Made by a program: the position numbers and the translations under genes
The notes under the pieces: model-generated
The model's database searches: none
The model's input: the letters and a program-made list of their open reading frames with translations, nothing else
What the model was told of the DNA's origin: nothing
Part shown: positions 26,049 to 34,527 of the stretch, piece by piece
How the letters are laid out: every line of letters begins with the position of its first letter
How positions within the stretch are numbered: the stretch's first letter is position 1
From: Motiliproteus sp041586615
Lineage (GTDB): Bacteria; Pseudomonadota; Gammaproteobacteria; Pseudomonadales; Balneatricaceae
Assembly (NCBI GenBank): GCA_041586615.1
Contig: JBFGZS010000025.1
Span: forward strand, 1 to 57,546
Length of the DNA: 57,546 nt
Direction: 5' to 3'

Positions 26049-26609
26049 ATGGCCAAAAACCGCGAGAAGCAATCGGATGATGAAAACCAGACAGCGGAAC
26101 CTCTCAGTCCGGAGCAGCGCATCGAACGGCTGGAAAAACAGCGCGCCACCAGCCTGATTATTATTGGTGTTTTGTTTTTCGTGATGCTCATTCAGCTCGG
26201 ATTACTCAGCTATTCACTCATCAGCAGTGATAGCAGGCAAGCCCCTGATAACAGCGAAGAACTGACGGAGCTCCGTGAGGATATCCGTCGACTGCAGGTC
26301 GCGTTCAAGAAAGCCGAGTCTTTCTACCTGCAAAATCAGATCCTTGAAAGCAAACTGGATCGCGCACTGAATGACGTCTCTATGAACAATTTCGCCACGC
26401 TGCGCAATCTCCTGCAAGGCCAGGAGGAAAACTACGTGCAGTTCACGAAAGCCTTGCAGCTGGGCATGTATGAACTATCACGGATGGTACGCGGTTCGCG
26501 AACCTGGTTTGAGGTGTACAAGGAAGAGCTCGACGCCATACTCAGTGACAGCAGCCAGCGCTTGAGAACGCTACAGGGGATAAAACCGTTACCTCCCCGC
26601 TCAGAATAA
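26049..26609 (+). CDS. Single-pass membrane protein with coiled coil, function unknown
   Basis: The 186-residue protein has a charged, disordered N-terminus rich in Glu/Lys (residues 1-33), one membrane helix (about 35-58, LIIIGVLFFVMLIQLGLL) and a helical C-terminal part. The latter, SEELTELREDIRRLQVAFKKAESFYLQNQILESKLDRALND, is coiled-coil-like. The larger domain is probably periplasmic. I do not recognise the family. It is isolated between a methyltransferase gene and the convergent yaeQ. Confidence 0.72.
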   Translation: MAKNREKQSDDENQTAEPLSPEQRIERLEKQRATSLIIIGVLFFVMLIQLGLLSYSLISSDSRQAPDNSEELTELREDIRRLQVAFKKAESFYLQNQILESKLDRALNDVSMNNFATLRNLLQGQEENYVQFTKALQLGMYELSRMVRGSRTWFEVYKEELDAILSDSSQRLRTLQGIKPLPPRSE

Positions 26610-26694
26610 TACTCACTCAACCAACGCGCCCACTTATCACCACCGCATGATCGTCGCGGGAAGGGGGGATTGGAACGGATACGCGCGTTACGTC

Positions 26695-27240
26695 TTACAC
26701 ATCACCGTGTAAGACCGTCAGTGCCATCTCGTCTTGGACGTTTCCGTTGATATCCAAATAGAGCTGTCCACCACTGCGCACTACCCCTAGGGAAAAGCGG
26801 TTGCTTAAGCCTTGCGCTAATCGACTCAAAGCCTGATGATCAAGTACCAGCACCGCCAGCCCCTCCAGCTTGGACAATACGCCCGCGTGCTGCTTCCACC
26901 ACACCGGGATTGATGAACCGTAGGCAAACAGCGTCAGGCGCGGAGCCCGCCGTGAAAAACGGGTCAAGCGTTCGGCATCCGGCACGCCCACTTCGATCCA
27001 ATGTTGCAAGACGCCGCCTTCATCGTGCCGCCATAACGTCGCGTCATCCTGATTCGAAAGTCCACGGCCGAAGCTCAAGCCCTCTTCATAACAGAGTCCA
27101 TAAGCGATCAGGCGCGCCAGCATCCGCTCAGGCTGCTCGGAGGGATGTTGGGCGACTGTCAGTGCCAGCGACTCGTAACAGCAACGATCACTATCGGATA
27201 ATTCCAGGGTTACTTTAAAGGTACGCGCACCACGAGCCAT
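26695..27240 (-). CDS. yaeQ: YaeQ family protein
   Basis: The 181-residue protein follows E. coli YaeQ closely in layout: ALTVAQHPSEQPERMLARLIAYG, then SFGRGL, the WIEVGVPDAERL block, RLTLFAY followed by WWKQHAG, and a C-terminal LYLDINGN. YaeQ has a PD-(D/E)XK nuclease-like fold; its biological role is not established. I take the ATG at 27240 (AGAGGAT upstream) rather than the one 12 codons earlier. It converges with the 26049 gene. Confidence 0.9.
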   Translation of the reverse strand: MARGARTFKVTLELSDSDRCCYESLALTVAQHPSEQPERMLARLIAYGLCYEEGLSFGRGLSNQDDATLWRHDEGGVLQHWIEVGVPDAERLTRFSRRAPRLTLFAYGSSIPVWWKQHAGVLSKLEGLAVLVLDHQALSRLAQGLSNRFSLGVVRSGGQLYLDINGNVQDEMALTVLHGDV

Positions 27241-27484
27241 CCATCGATCCTCTTGCCTTATGGGCTGTTTTGTCAAAACAGTTTGTCAAAAGAGAGGCGA
27301 TTATCCCCTCTACCGGATTAAAGTAAAGCAGTGTTGCACCGGCACCTGCCGCCGTTACAGCCCATTGTCTACTCAGAGAATCCAATTCCTGCCGTAAGAA
27401 ATGGAGCCATCGGTGTTCGTTGTCTAAGCTTCAAGCACCAACCCGTTTCCTGACCTGGCGATGATGACTCTCGAGGTGTAAAGA

Positions 27485-28720
27485 ATGACTCCTGCGACAC
27501 CGGACAACATCAGCCGCCGAGAATTTTCCCGACTGGCCGGTCGCTTCGGAACGACAACGGTACTGCTGGCTCTGGCGGGCTTAGCCCAGCGGGGCGATGC
27601 TGCGACGGAGACAGCCCTCGAAGCCACCAGTGCGTCGCTCTACCAAAAGCGTTTCTCCAAGCCCCCCCGCGTTAAACTTCGCTTCGGCGCGGCCCACTTC
27701 ACCCGAGCAGGGCTGAATATTCTACCCAACGGCTCACTGGCTTTTATCGCCGACCTGGAAGAACGGACCGACGGGGAAATACAGGTCGAGTACCTGGGCG
27801 GCAACCAACTTTGCACCGAACTGCAGTGCACGAAAATGTGCATCAATGATGAAATAGATTTCTTCTCTGCCTCAACACAAAATGCATCCGCCGGCGCGCC
27901 CTATTTCAATGTCCTGGATTTTGCCTATCTGTGGCCAAGCCGGGCATCCATGTACCATTTCTTTTACCACCCGGACAGCGAGTCACTCTTGCGCGCCCCC
28001 TTGCGTAAGTATCACCACATCGAGTTTCTGTTCGCCCATGCGGAGTTACGTGGGTTTATGATGGGGCTTAAATATACTGATCGGCCCTTACTAACAACAC
28101 TCGACGACCTGCAGGGTGCGAAAGTGCGCGGCACTGGCACGCAACTGGGTCGCATCACGCTAAAACTTCTAGGCCTGCAACCGGTACCTGTATCCTGGGA
28201 TAATACCCTGCATGCTCTTCGCGTCGGCGCGATTGATGGCGCAGAAACCTGGTCCAGCGCAGTACCGTACGGGAGCTGGGGACCGGTCATTACTCAAGAT
28301 ATCCACAGTCACTTTATGGCCGGCAACGCCATGACCGGCATGAGCAGCAAAAGCTTCAGCCGCTTGGGGCCAGCGCTACAACAGGCCGTCAAGGAGTCTG
28401 CATACCTGACCCAGATTAATATTCAAAAAACCAATGAGGTCAAACTTCTCAGTGTCACGGGAATCAGTAATCCGCCCCTCCCAGGCTCTTACTATGCCGA
28501 ACACGGCATTAAAAATGTCATCTGGTCGCCTGAAGAACTGGATAAAGCCAGAAGGCTCAGTGCTCCCAAGCATAACCCCGGACCCTGGGATAAATGGCGC
28601 GAACGACTCAACCGCATGGCCGGAGGCATAGACACCTATGAACGCCTGTACCAGTTAGCCCGCGAGCTACCGGAACAGACCCACGCAGTCGATGTGGAGC
28701 CAAGAAGATGGTGGCGATAA
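27485..28720 (+). CDS. TRAP-type transporter solute receptor (DctP family), orphan
   Basis: The 411-residue protein carries a twin-arginine-type leader (SRREFSRLAGRFGTTTVLLAL) and the DctP fold. Signs are LRFGAAHFTRAGLNILPNGSLAFIADLEERTDGEIQVEYLGGNQLC, LDDLQGAKVRGTGTQLGRITLKLLG and the family motif VGAIDGAETWSSAVPYGSW. Periplasmic DctP proteins bind organic acids for a DctQM permease, but no permease gene is here; instead a Cache histidine kinase follows. An unusual Cys pair (TELQCTKMC) lies near residue 117. The ribosome-binding site (GAGG) is 10 bases before the ATG. A sensing role is inferred from the neighbour. Confidence 0.88.
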   Translation: MTPATPDNISRREFSRLAGRFGTTTVLLALAGLAQRGDAATETALEATSASLYQKRFSKPPRVKLRFGAAHFTRAGLNILPNGSLAFIADLEERTDGEIQVEYLGGNQLCTELQCTKMCINDEIDFFSASTQNASAGAPYFNVLDFAYLWPSRASMYHFFYHPDSESLLRAPLRKYHHIEFLFAHAELRGFMMGLKYTDRPLLTTLDDLQGAKVRGTGTQLGRITLKLLGLQPVPVSWDNTLHALRVGAIDGAETWSSAVPYGSWGPVITQDIHSHFMAGNAMTGMSSKSFSRLGPALQQAVKESAYLTQINIQKTNEVKLLSVTGISNPPLPGSYYAEHGIKNVIWSPEELDKARRLSAPKHNPGPWDKWRERLNRMAGGIDTYERLYQLARELPEQTHAVDVEPRRWWR

Positions 28721-28964
28721 CCCGTCGCGTTTCCAAGCAGGCAGCCAGAAAAGCGATCCTCAACGCTACTTACCGGTTGTTAAAACAGGCGGCCTATGCG
28801 GGTAAGCACACACGACGGTTAGTCGTTGATTTGTTCTGTAGGTCCTATTGCACAAGCTTACCGATTTTAACGTTGCCGATATCCCCCGATATCCATTGCC
28901 GGTTGCCCAATAGCTCCACGTTACACCGCCCCGTCCCCCCGCCTTGCACCACGGGCGTTCGCGC

Positions 28965-31418
28965 GTGAACGCGGCTACGGCGCATAAACGCTCGAAACAT
29001 ACGTGGCCCTGGGTTCACTGGCGGGCACTGTCATTTTTGATTTTGTTGCTCATAACGGCCCTGCTGATCTACTTTTCCTACCGCACAGCCCAACACACCC
29101 GCACGTTGGCTGTCGACTCGGCAACGGCCGTTGCCGAAGAGGTTTCCGACCTACTGCAAGTTCGTTCTATGCTCGCCGCCGAAGAGAAGCTGGTCGAAGT
29201 CATGGAACAGAAAAGCTTACAGATACGTGTGGCCCTCGAGCGTGCGATCAGCGTCACCAATACACTGGCAGCCGTCTTTGCAGGGATGCAAACAGCTGGC
29301 ATTGTCGTGGATGTGGGACGTGATTCTGTCAACCAGGTACTGAGTACCATTCTCGCCGGCCATCCCGATTTCTTTGCCTCCTACACGGTCTGGGAACCCG
29401 ACGCGTTTGATCTACTCGATCTGGCATTCATTGATGCCCCAGGACACGACCAGACGGGACGCTTTATCCCTTACTGGTACCGGACGCTTGGTGCCACCCT
29501 GCACCACACGGCCACACAGGGATATACGCAAGCAGCGCCGGCGAATTTTTATTCACAAGCCCAAAAAGCCCCAAACGGCTTAATCATCGGCCCGTGGGAG
29601 CGTCAGGTAGACGACAAGACCGTTAGCGTTATTTCCGTCATCACCCCCATACACAACGGAAAGACCTTTATAGGGGTCGTCGGTGTCGACCTACAGCCAC
29701 GCATCGTTCAAAAACTAATGGACAATATTGCGTTGCCTCTCGGTGATGAAGGCAAGCTCTTAATTATCAGCGCCTCGGGCACCGTTGCTGCCGCCAGAGG
29801 GGCGGGTGCACTCATTGGCACAGACGCTTCAACGCAGATTGCGCCCAGCATATCGCTGACACCGGCAATGAATGAAGGCAAAAGCAGCCAACACCTGAGC
29901 GGAACCGACCTCGTATTTGTGACCCCCATCGAACTACCGGAACAATACCAACGCTGGGTTGTTTACCTGCAATTACCCCGCGGCACCGTTGAAGCCGATG
30001 CCAGCCGAATTCATAACAAGATGATGCGCGATGTCACCGCGGTCGAGTCACGGCTGGCCTCTGAAAGCGAATCAGGGCTTTGGAAACAGGTGCTTTTCGC
30101 CTCGGTGTTACTCATCTATGCCTTGTTTATGATGCGCTTGCTGACCGTTTTGGAACGGCAGGGAGCCGCGCTTAAAAAAAGCGAAAACCGCTTACAGACC
30201 ATCCTCGATAACGCAACGGCGGTCATCTACATGAAAGATGTCGAGGGTCGCTATGTGCTGATCAATAACCAGTATGAACAACTGTTTCATCTCACCAGCA
30301 GCGAAACGCACGGGAAAACCGACTATGATATTTTTCCCGCCGATATTGCCGCTGCGATTAAAAACAATGATGACCGGGTATTGACCGAAGGCTCACCCAT
30401 AGAATTCGAAGAGCAGGTTCCGGTCGAGGGCCAGCTGCGCACCTACCTGTCCCTTAAATTTCCGGTTCGAGATAACCAGGAACAAATTTTCGGACTCTGC
30501 GGCATTTCAACCGACATTACCGATCGTAAGCATGCCCAAGAGCAGGTGATGCAGGTAAACACGCGACTGGAGCAACGGGTCATAGAGCGAACAGCAGAGC
30601 TGTCCGAATCCCTGCAGTCGCTGAAGCGCACCCAAGCCGCCATGATCCAGCAGGAACGCATGGCGGCACTCGGCGATATGGTGGCGGGCATTTCACACGA
30701 AGTGAATACACCATTGGGTAATGCCCTGACGACCGTTTCAGTCATGAGCGAGCAATTAGGCGTCATTAGCGGCCACTTAGAACATGGGCAAATTAAGCGT
30801 AGCAGTCTGGAAGATTTTCTCGAACTGAATCATGAATCATTGGAGATTCTACAGACCAACCTACAGCGCGCGGCTGAATTGATCAATACGTTCAAGCAGG
30901 TATCGGTGGATCAAGCCCACGACCACCTGTGTGATATTCACGTCAAAGAGTACCTCGAAAAGGTGCTTAGAAGCCTCAAACCACGCTTGAAAAAAACCGC
31001 CCACCAGATTCATATCGAATGTGATCCGCAACTCGTGCTAAAAGGCTACCCCGGTGCATTCTCGCAAATCATAACCAACCTGATCATGAACTCGCTCATT
31101 CACGGCTTCGAACATACGTCGAATGGCCACATAGACTTGATATTCACTCAACAGGGCGAAACCCTGCGTTTTATCTATAGGGACAACGGCTGCGGCATGA
31201 GCAGCGAGGTCCTCAAACACGTCTATGAGCCCTTTTTGACCACCAAACGCGACCACGGGGGCAGCGGACTGGGCATGCATATCGTTTACTCGCTGATCAC
31301 GAATACGTTCGCGGGTCACATCGATTGCCAGAGCGAACCTGGCGCGGGCATTGAAGTTGATATCCGCATTCCCATCGCGTTGTCTGCCACCCCTCCCACG
31401 ATGCCGCCGGCCCATTGA
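28965..31418 (+). CDS. Membrane sensor histidine kinase with Cache and PAS domains
   Basis: The protein (817 residues from the GTG at 28965) has a membrane helix near residues 23-42, a large periplasmic domain of dCache type (to about residue 360, with FIPYWYRTLGATLHHTATQGY and GVVGVDLQPRIV), and a second helix (about 370-390, VLFASVLLIYALFMMRLL). PAS (ILDNATAVIYMKDVEGRYVLIN ... GISTDITDRK), the phosphorylation site GISHEVNTPLGNALTTV near residue 577, and an ATP-binding domain follow, with NLIMNSLIHG, RDNGCGMS and GGSGLGMHIVYSLI. A TTG at 28944 would add seven residues; neither start has a clear ribosome-binding site. No response regulator is adjacent. The TRAP receptor before it may supply the ligand. 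Confidence 0.9.
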   Translation: MNAATAHKRSKHTWPWVHWRALSFLILLLITALLIYFSYRTAQHTRTLAVDSATAVAEEVSDLLQVRSMLAAEEKLVEVMEQKSLQIRVALERAISVTNTLAAVFAGMQTAGIVVDVGRDSVNQVLSTILAGHPDFFASYTVWEPDAFDLLDLAFIDAPGHDQTGRFIPYWYRTLGATLHHTATQGYTQAAPANFYSQAQKAPNGLIIGPWERQVDDKTVSVISVITPIHNGKTFIGVVGVDLQPRIVQKLMDNIALPLGDEGKLLIISASGTVAAARGAGALIGTDASTQIAPSISLTPAMNEGKSSQHLSGTDLVFVTPIELPEQYQRWVVYLQLPRGTVEADASRIHNKMMRDVTAVESRLASESESGLWKQVLFASVLLIYALFMMRLLTVLERQGAALKKSENRLQTILDNATAVIYMKDVEGRYVLINNQYEQLFHLTSSETHGKTDYDIFPADIAAAIKNNDDRVLTEGSPIEFEEQVPVEGQLRTYLSLKFPVRDNQEQIFGLCGISTDITDRKHAQEQVMQVNTRLEQRVIERTAELSESLQSLKRTQAAMIQQERMAALGDMVAGISHEVNTPLGNALTTVSVMSEQLGVISGHLEHGQIKRSSLEDFLELNHESLEILQTNLQRAAELINTFKQVSVDQAHDHLCDIHVKEYLEKVLRSLKPRLKKTAHQIHIECDPQLVLKGYPGAFSQIITNLIMNSLIHGFEHTSNGHIDLIFTQQGETLRFIYRDNGCGMSSEVLKHVYEPFLTTKRDHGGSGLGMHIVYSLITNTFAGHIDCQSEPGAGIEVDIRIPIALSATPPTMPPAH

Positions 31419-31584
31419 CAACGAAATACCGGCCCTATCGCCCTCAGGCGAGTACGGCGGTATCGTAACGCTGATACCAAGGGCGCGTATTCTTTCTTCG
31501 TGCAAACTCCGCTGACCAACCTGCAGCCCTGAATTTAAGGTAGAATGCCTGCCCTTCGACACCCCCGCAGTACGAGGTCAAGCT

Positions 31585-32337
31585 ATGAGTATGCCCGGTT
31601 ACGAAATCCACCGCTGTTACGACGATATCGGCCCCATACGCGTATTCGAAGACGGCATCAAACGTTACCTGGCATTCGGCACCGACGCAGAACAAAGCTG
31701 CATCGATTTGACCAGCCCCGGCAAGCTGGAATATGAATACACCCAGGCAATGATGTTAGCCCTGCTTTATCAGCCCAATCCAGGCCGCGCCACGGTATTG
31801 GGGCTCGGTGCTGGCAGCATGGTGCACTGCCTACAGGAATACGACCCCACTATGCGGTTAGAGGTGGTCGAGCTACGGCCTTTGGTCGCCGAAGTGGCAC
31901 AGCAATGGTTCTTATTGGCGCCATCACCTTCCCTCAACCTGCATCTGGAAGACGCGGGTCACTACATGGCGAAGGTCAGCAACCAAAGCGATCTGATCTT
32001 CACCGATATCTATAATGATGTCGGCATGATCGATACCCAGCTGGAAGCCGACTACCTGGCCAACTGCTATCGCAGCCTCAGCAGCGAAGGCGTGCTGGTT
32101 ATTAATCTTTGGGAAGAAGGACGCGGCCGCAATCCCCGTGCCATGCAGCGCATTCGCAACCAATTTGGCAGCAACTGCCTAACCTGCTCCGTCGACGACG
32201 GCAACCTGATCGTCTTCGCCTTCAAAGGCAGCATGCCGGAACACAATCCCCGACGCCTGCAACCCCTGGCCAAAAAGCTCGGCCGCAAAATCGACGCACC
32301 CCTACATAAACTGGTTGCTCGCTTGCGAGAAATTTGA
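31585..32337 (+). CDS. Spermidine synthase-like SAM-binding protein
   Basis: The 250-residue protein shows the polyamine-synthase Rossmann fold: SPGKLEYEYTQAMMLALL, motif I TVLGLGAGSMVHCLQ, LEVVELRPLVAEVAQQWF, the DAGHYMAKVSNQSDLIFTDIY segment (with the acidic residues of the active loop) and GVLVINLW. It is shorter than true SpeE (about 285) and lacks its usual N-terminal beta domain, so the substrate is uncertain. Such short SpeE-like proteins are common in gammaproteobacteria. GAGG lies 7 bases before the ATG. Confidence 0.82.
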   Translation: MSMPGYEIHRCYDDIGPIRVFEDGIKRYLAFGTDAEQSCIDLTSPGKLEYEYTQAMMLALLYQPNPGRATVLGLGAGSMVHCLQEYDPTMRLEVVELRPLVAEVAQQWFLLAPSPSLNLHLEDAGHYMAKVSNQSDLIFTDIYNDVGMIDTQLEADYLANCYRSLSSEGVLVINLWEEGRGRNPRAMQRIRNQFGSNCLTCSVDDGNLIVFAFKGSMPEHNPRRLQPLAKKLGRKIDAPLHKLVARLREI

Positions 32338-32463
32338 GTTCCTGCGCAGAGGGAGTGGCGCACAGTCCGATCCGATCGTATGCTTATAATTATGAACCAA
32401 GCATGCGCGCTATGGGTGGCGGTTGGCTGCCTGCGATATTCTGAACCGGGAAGCGGTCAATGT

Positions 32464-32853
32464 ATGATGGCACGGGCCCTTCCCGTGTTGGGCTGCGCCG
32501 CCTTTTTCCATCTACTTGGCTGGCAAGGATTGCTGTTGTTCGGCTTAGCCGCTTATGCCGCCATGAGCATGGGCTTGTCTTACAACAGCGTCTGCTACAG
32601 CGCCCTGCTGCCACTGATTCTGACTATCGACATACTGTTGATTCTGCTGTGGGCGAAAAACCACGCTTTTTTTCCACACGCCCCCCTTGGGAGTGGCGGA
32701 GATTGCGGAGATAGAGGCCGTTTCACCCATGATGCCAACCACAGCGATTGTTACGGTGATAGGTGCGGCGGTTATAGATGCTGTAGTGACAGATGTGGCG
32801 GTTATAGATGTTGCAGTGATGGATGTTGCAGTAAGGGAGGCGGCGGTGATTAA
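32464..32853 (+). CDS. Small membrane protein with Cys/Gly-rich repeated C-terminal tail, unknown
   Basis: From the ATG at 32464 the protein has 129 residues. Three hydrophobic segments (ALPVLGCAAFFHLLGWQGLL, FGLAAYAAMSMGL, LLPLILTIDILLILLWA) are followed by a hydrophilic tail of about 50 residues holding ten cysteines, with the decapeptide DRCGGYRCCS twice in tandem and then DGCCS. The tail ends in GGGGD. The two copies differ at five bases, all synonymous in this frame, which shows selection on the peptide. The frame is open back to ATG 32380, with a TATAAT at 32385-32390 that favours the later start. The stop overlaps the next gene start by 8 bases. Tails rich in Gly, Asp and Cys occur in several membrane proteins of unknown role; I cannot assign a function. 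Confidence 0.68.
   Translation: MMARALPVLGCAAFFHLLGWQGLLLFGLAAYAAMSMGLSYNSVCYSALLPLILTIDILLILLWAKNHAFFPHAPLGSGGDCGDRGRFTHDANHSDCYGDRCGGYRCCSDRCGGYRCCSDGCCSKGGGGD
32758..32832 (+). repeat. 30-bp coding repeat, two copies and a half copy
   Basis: Unit 1 is 32758-32787, unit 2 is 32788-32817, and a 15-base partial copy is 32818-32832. Units 1 and 2 differ at five third-codon positions only, so both encode DRCGGYRCCS. Confidence 0.9.
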
Positions 32854-33223
32854 ACAACCAAAACCTGTACTTTCGTCGATTCACAAAAAATTGCCGACAA
32901 CCAATAAACACTACCAAGCCTTACTGCGCCCTACCCGCTGCTTTTGCCAATTGGCGGACAATGAACTGATCTATTGGGCGCGGCTGCATTTCACCGATGG
33001 CGTTGCGACACAAGAACTTCTGCACCGAACCGACGATGCCGATCAGCAGGAAGCCATTATCGTTGTCGCCCTGCTAGGGCTTGAGGATCACGTGCTGCTG
33101 GAGCAGATGCGCCGTGTTGCCCTGCCTTTCACCCATATACTGCAATGCCGAACGAACACCCGGCGTCTGCTGGGGCTAAGCCTGAAAACAGACCAGGGAC
33201 TGGATGATATTTTTAACCATTAA
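32846..33223 (+). CDS. Small unknown cytosolic protein translationally coupled to the Cys-tail protein
   Basis: I start it at the GTG 32846-32848, which stands 5 bases after a strong AGGGAGG and overlaps the stop of the previous gene by 8 bases. This gives 125 residues: KPVLSSIHKKLPTTNKHYQ, RCFCQLADNELIYWARLHF, QQEAIIVVALLGLEDHVLLEQMRRVALPFTH, ending LKTDQGLDDIFNH. The frame is open further upstream, but there it reads an Ala/Val/Asp pattern that is only the out-of-frame shadow of the neighbour's repeat. No family is recognised. Coupling suggests it works with the membrane protein. Confidence 0.65.
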   Translation: MIKQPKPVLSSIHKKLPTTNKHYQALLRPTRCFCQLADNELIYWARLHFTDGVATQELLHRTDDADQQEAIIVVALLGLEDHVLLEQMRRVALPFTHILQCRTNTRRLLGLSLKTDQGLDDIFNH

Positions 33224-33320
33224 CAAGGCCAAGCCCCTAACGTCCGTTGCTGTTTCTAGCTGTGACTTTGGTAAAAGTATCGGAATCGAACAGGGTAGCG
33301 TGCGCCAAACGGCCTAGTTA

Positions 33321-34001
33321 CTAACGAATTTGCCAATCGATTGGGGTTTGCCCCTGTTCGAGCAGGTAACGATTAGCGGCCGAAAAGTGCCCACACCCAA
33401 AAAAACCTCGATGCGCCGACAGCGGAGATGGATGCGGGGCTTTCAACACCCGATGCTGCAGTGTATCGATCATGGCCCCTTTTTTCTGCGCATACGCGCC
33501 CCAAAGCATAAACACCACACCCGGGCGATGCTGATTAATCCGCGCAATAATTTCATCGCTAAAGCGCTCCCAGCCTTGCCCTTGGTGGGCATTCGCACAG
33601 CTCTTCTCTACCGTTAATACACTATTGAGTAACAACACCCCTTGGTGTGCCCACTGCTCCAGGCAACCGTGCGCCGGCGGGGCTATTCCGATATCCGTTT
33701 GCAATTCCTTATAAATATTGCGTAGCGAAGGGGGAATTTTGACCCCTTGCGGCACGGAAAAGCTCAGACCATGCGCCTGACCGGGACCGTGGTAGGGGTC
33801 CTGCCCAAGAATCACGACCTTCACCTGCTCGAGAGGGGTTAGCGCCAAGGCATTAAAGCGTTGCTCGGCGGCGGGATAGATCGACTTACCGGCCACCCGC
33901 TCTTGATTCAGGAACGACTCGAGCTGCTGCATATACGGCTGCTTAAATGTGCTAGACAGCGCAGCGTGCCAGTCGGTGTGCTTCAATGCCTGATCAAACA
34001 T
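33321..34001 (-). CDS. ung: Uracil-DNA glycosylase, family 1
   Basis: The 226-residue enzyme removes uracil from DNA in base excision repair. The catalytic water-activating loop VVILGQDPYHGPGQAHGLSFSV holds D68. LLLNSVLTVE and the C-terminal HPSPLSAHRGFFGCGHFS complete the signature, with its conserved His near residue 192. Length agrees with the family. It converges with the 32846 gene, about 100 bases away, with no evident terminator hairpin. Confidence 0.97.
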   Translation of the reverse strand: MFDQALKHTDWHAALSSTFKQPYMQQLESFLNQERVAGKSIYPAAEQRFNALALTPLEQVKVVILGQDPYHGPGQAHGLSFSVPQGVKIPPSLRNIYKELQTDIGIAPPAHGCLEQWAHQGVLLLNSVLTVEKSCANAHQGQGWERFSDEIIARINQHRPGVVFMLWGAYAQKKGAMIDTLQHRVLKAPHPSPLSAHRGFFGCGHFSAANRYLLEQGQTPIDWQIR

Positions 34002-34050
34002 GCGGTTACCTTAAACCTTAATGAACGTTACGCAGCCAGGTAACGTCTGC

Positions 34051-34512
34051 TTACCGCTTTCCTGGCGGCTCGCGCCACTGCCAATCATCCACCGAAATAC
34101 GGCGGCGATAAAATGGGGAATAGTAGCGCAGATTACGGGTCGCATGGGAGATGATGCCCGAGATCACAATGACCACGATAATGGTCGCCACAGGAATCAT
34201 ACTACCGACGACGGCACCGGGCAGGGAGACGCCCAATAACAAGATCAGCTTAACCATGATGGCCACACCGCGAAGCTGCAGCAGCCAGATACCGTGACTC
34301 CAGATCTCGATAGCGACCATCAGCAGGCCGGAGACGAGCGTCAACCACAGAAAGGGTAACCAGTCCGCCGGCTGCGCCGGGTAGAAATAAGCACCGCCAA
34401 CACCCGCCATACCGATCAGGTGCAGACTGCGCAGCAACGTTTTGCTGTGCCGCTTAAAACAAAAATCACGTGGCATAGGCGGGAATAATAGCACACCGAG
34501 GCGATCTACCAT
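34051..34512 (-). CDS. Small integral membrane protein, unknown
   Basis: The protein has about 153 residues, three or four hydrophobic segments (about SLHLIGMAGVGGAYF, LPFLWLTLVSGLLMVAIEI, VAIMVKLILLLGVSLPGAV, VATIIVVIVISGIIS) and a basic tail (YYSPFYRRRISVDDW). I recognise no family. Possible starts are GTG 34524, ATG 34512 and ATG 34476 (MPRDFCFKRHSK); none has a clear ribosome-binding site, so the start is uncertain. It follows lysS by a few bases on the same strand and is probably cotranscribed with prfB-lysS. Confidence 0.7.
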   Translation of the reverse strand: MVDRLGVLLFPPMPRDFCFKRHSKTLLRSLHLIGMAGVGGAYFYPAQPADWLPFLWLTLVSGLLMVAIEIWSHGIWLLQLRGVAIMVKLILLLGVSLPGAVVGSMIPVATIIVVIVISGIISHATRNLRYYSPFYRRRISVDDWQWREPPGKR

Positions 34513-34527
34513 CCCGCCAGCCACGGG

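Noticed and set aside
28708..28968. Small open frame between the TRAP receptor and the histidine kinase
   Set aside because: It overlaps the receptor end, has no ribosome-binding site, and its composition does not look coding.
32687..32845. N-terminal extension of the 32846 gene with an Ala/Val/Asp repeat
   Set aside because: Repeat differences are synonymous only in the frame of the Cys-tail protein, so this frame is a shadow; the GTG with AGGGAGG is the better start.
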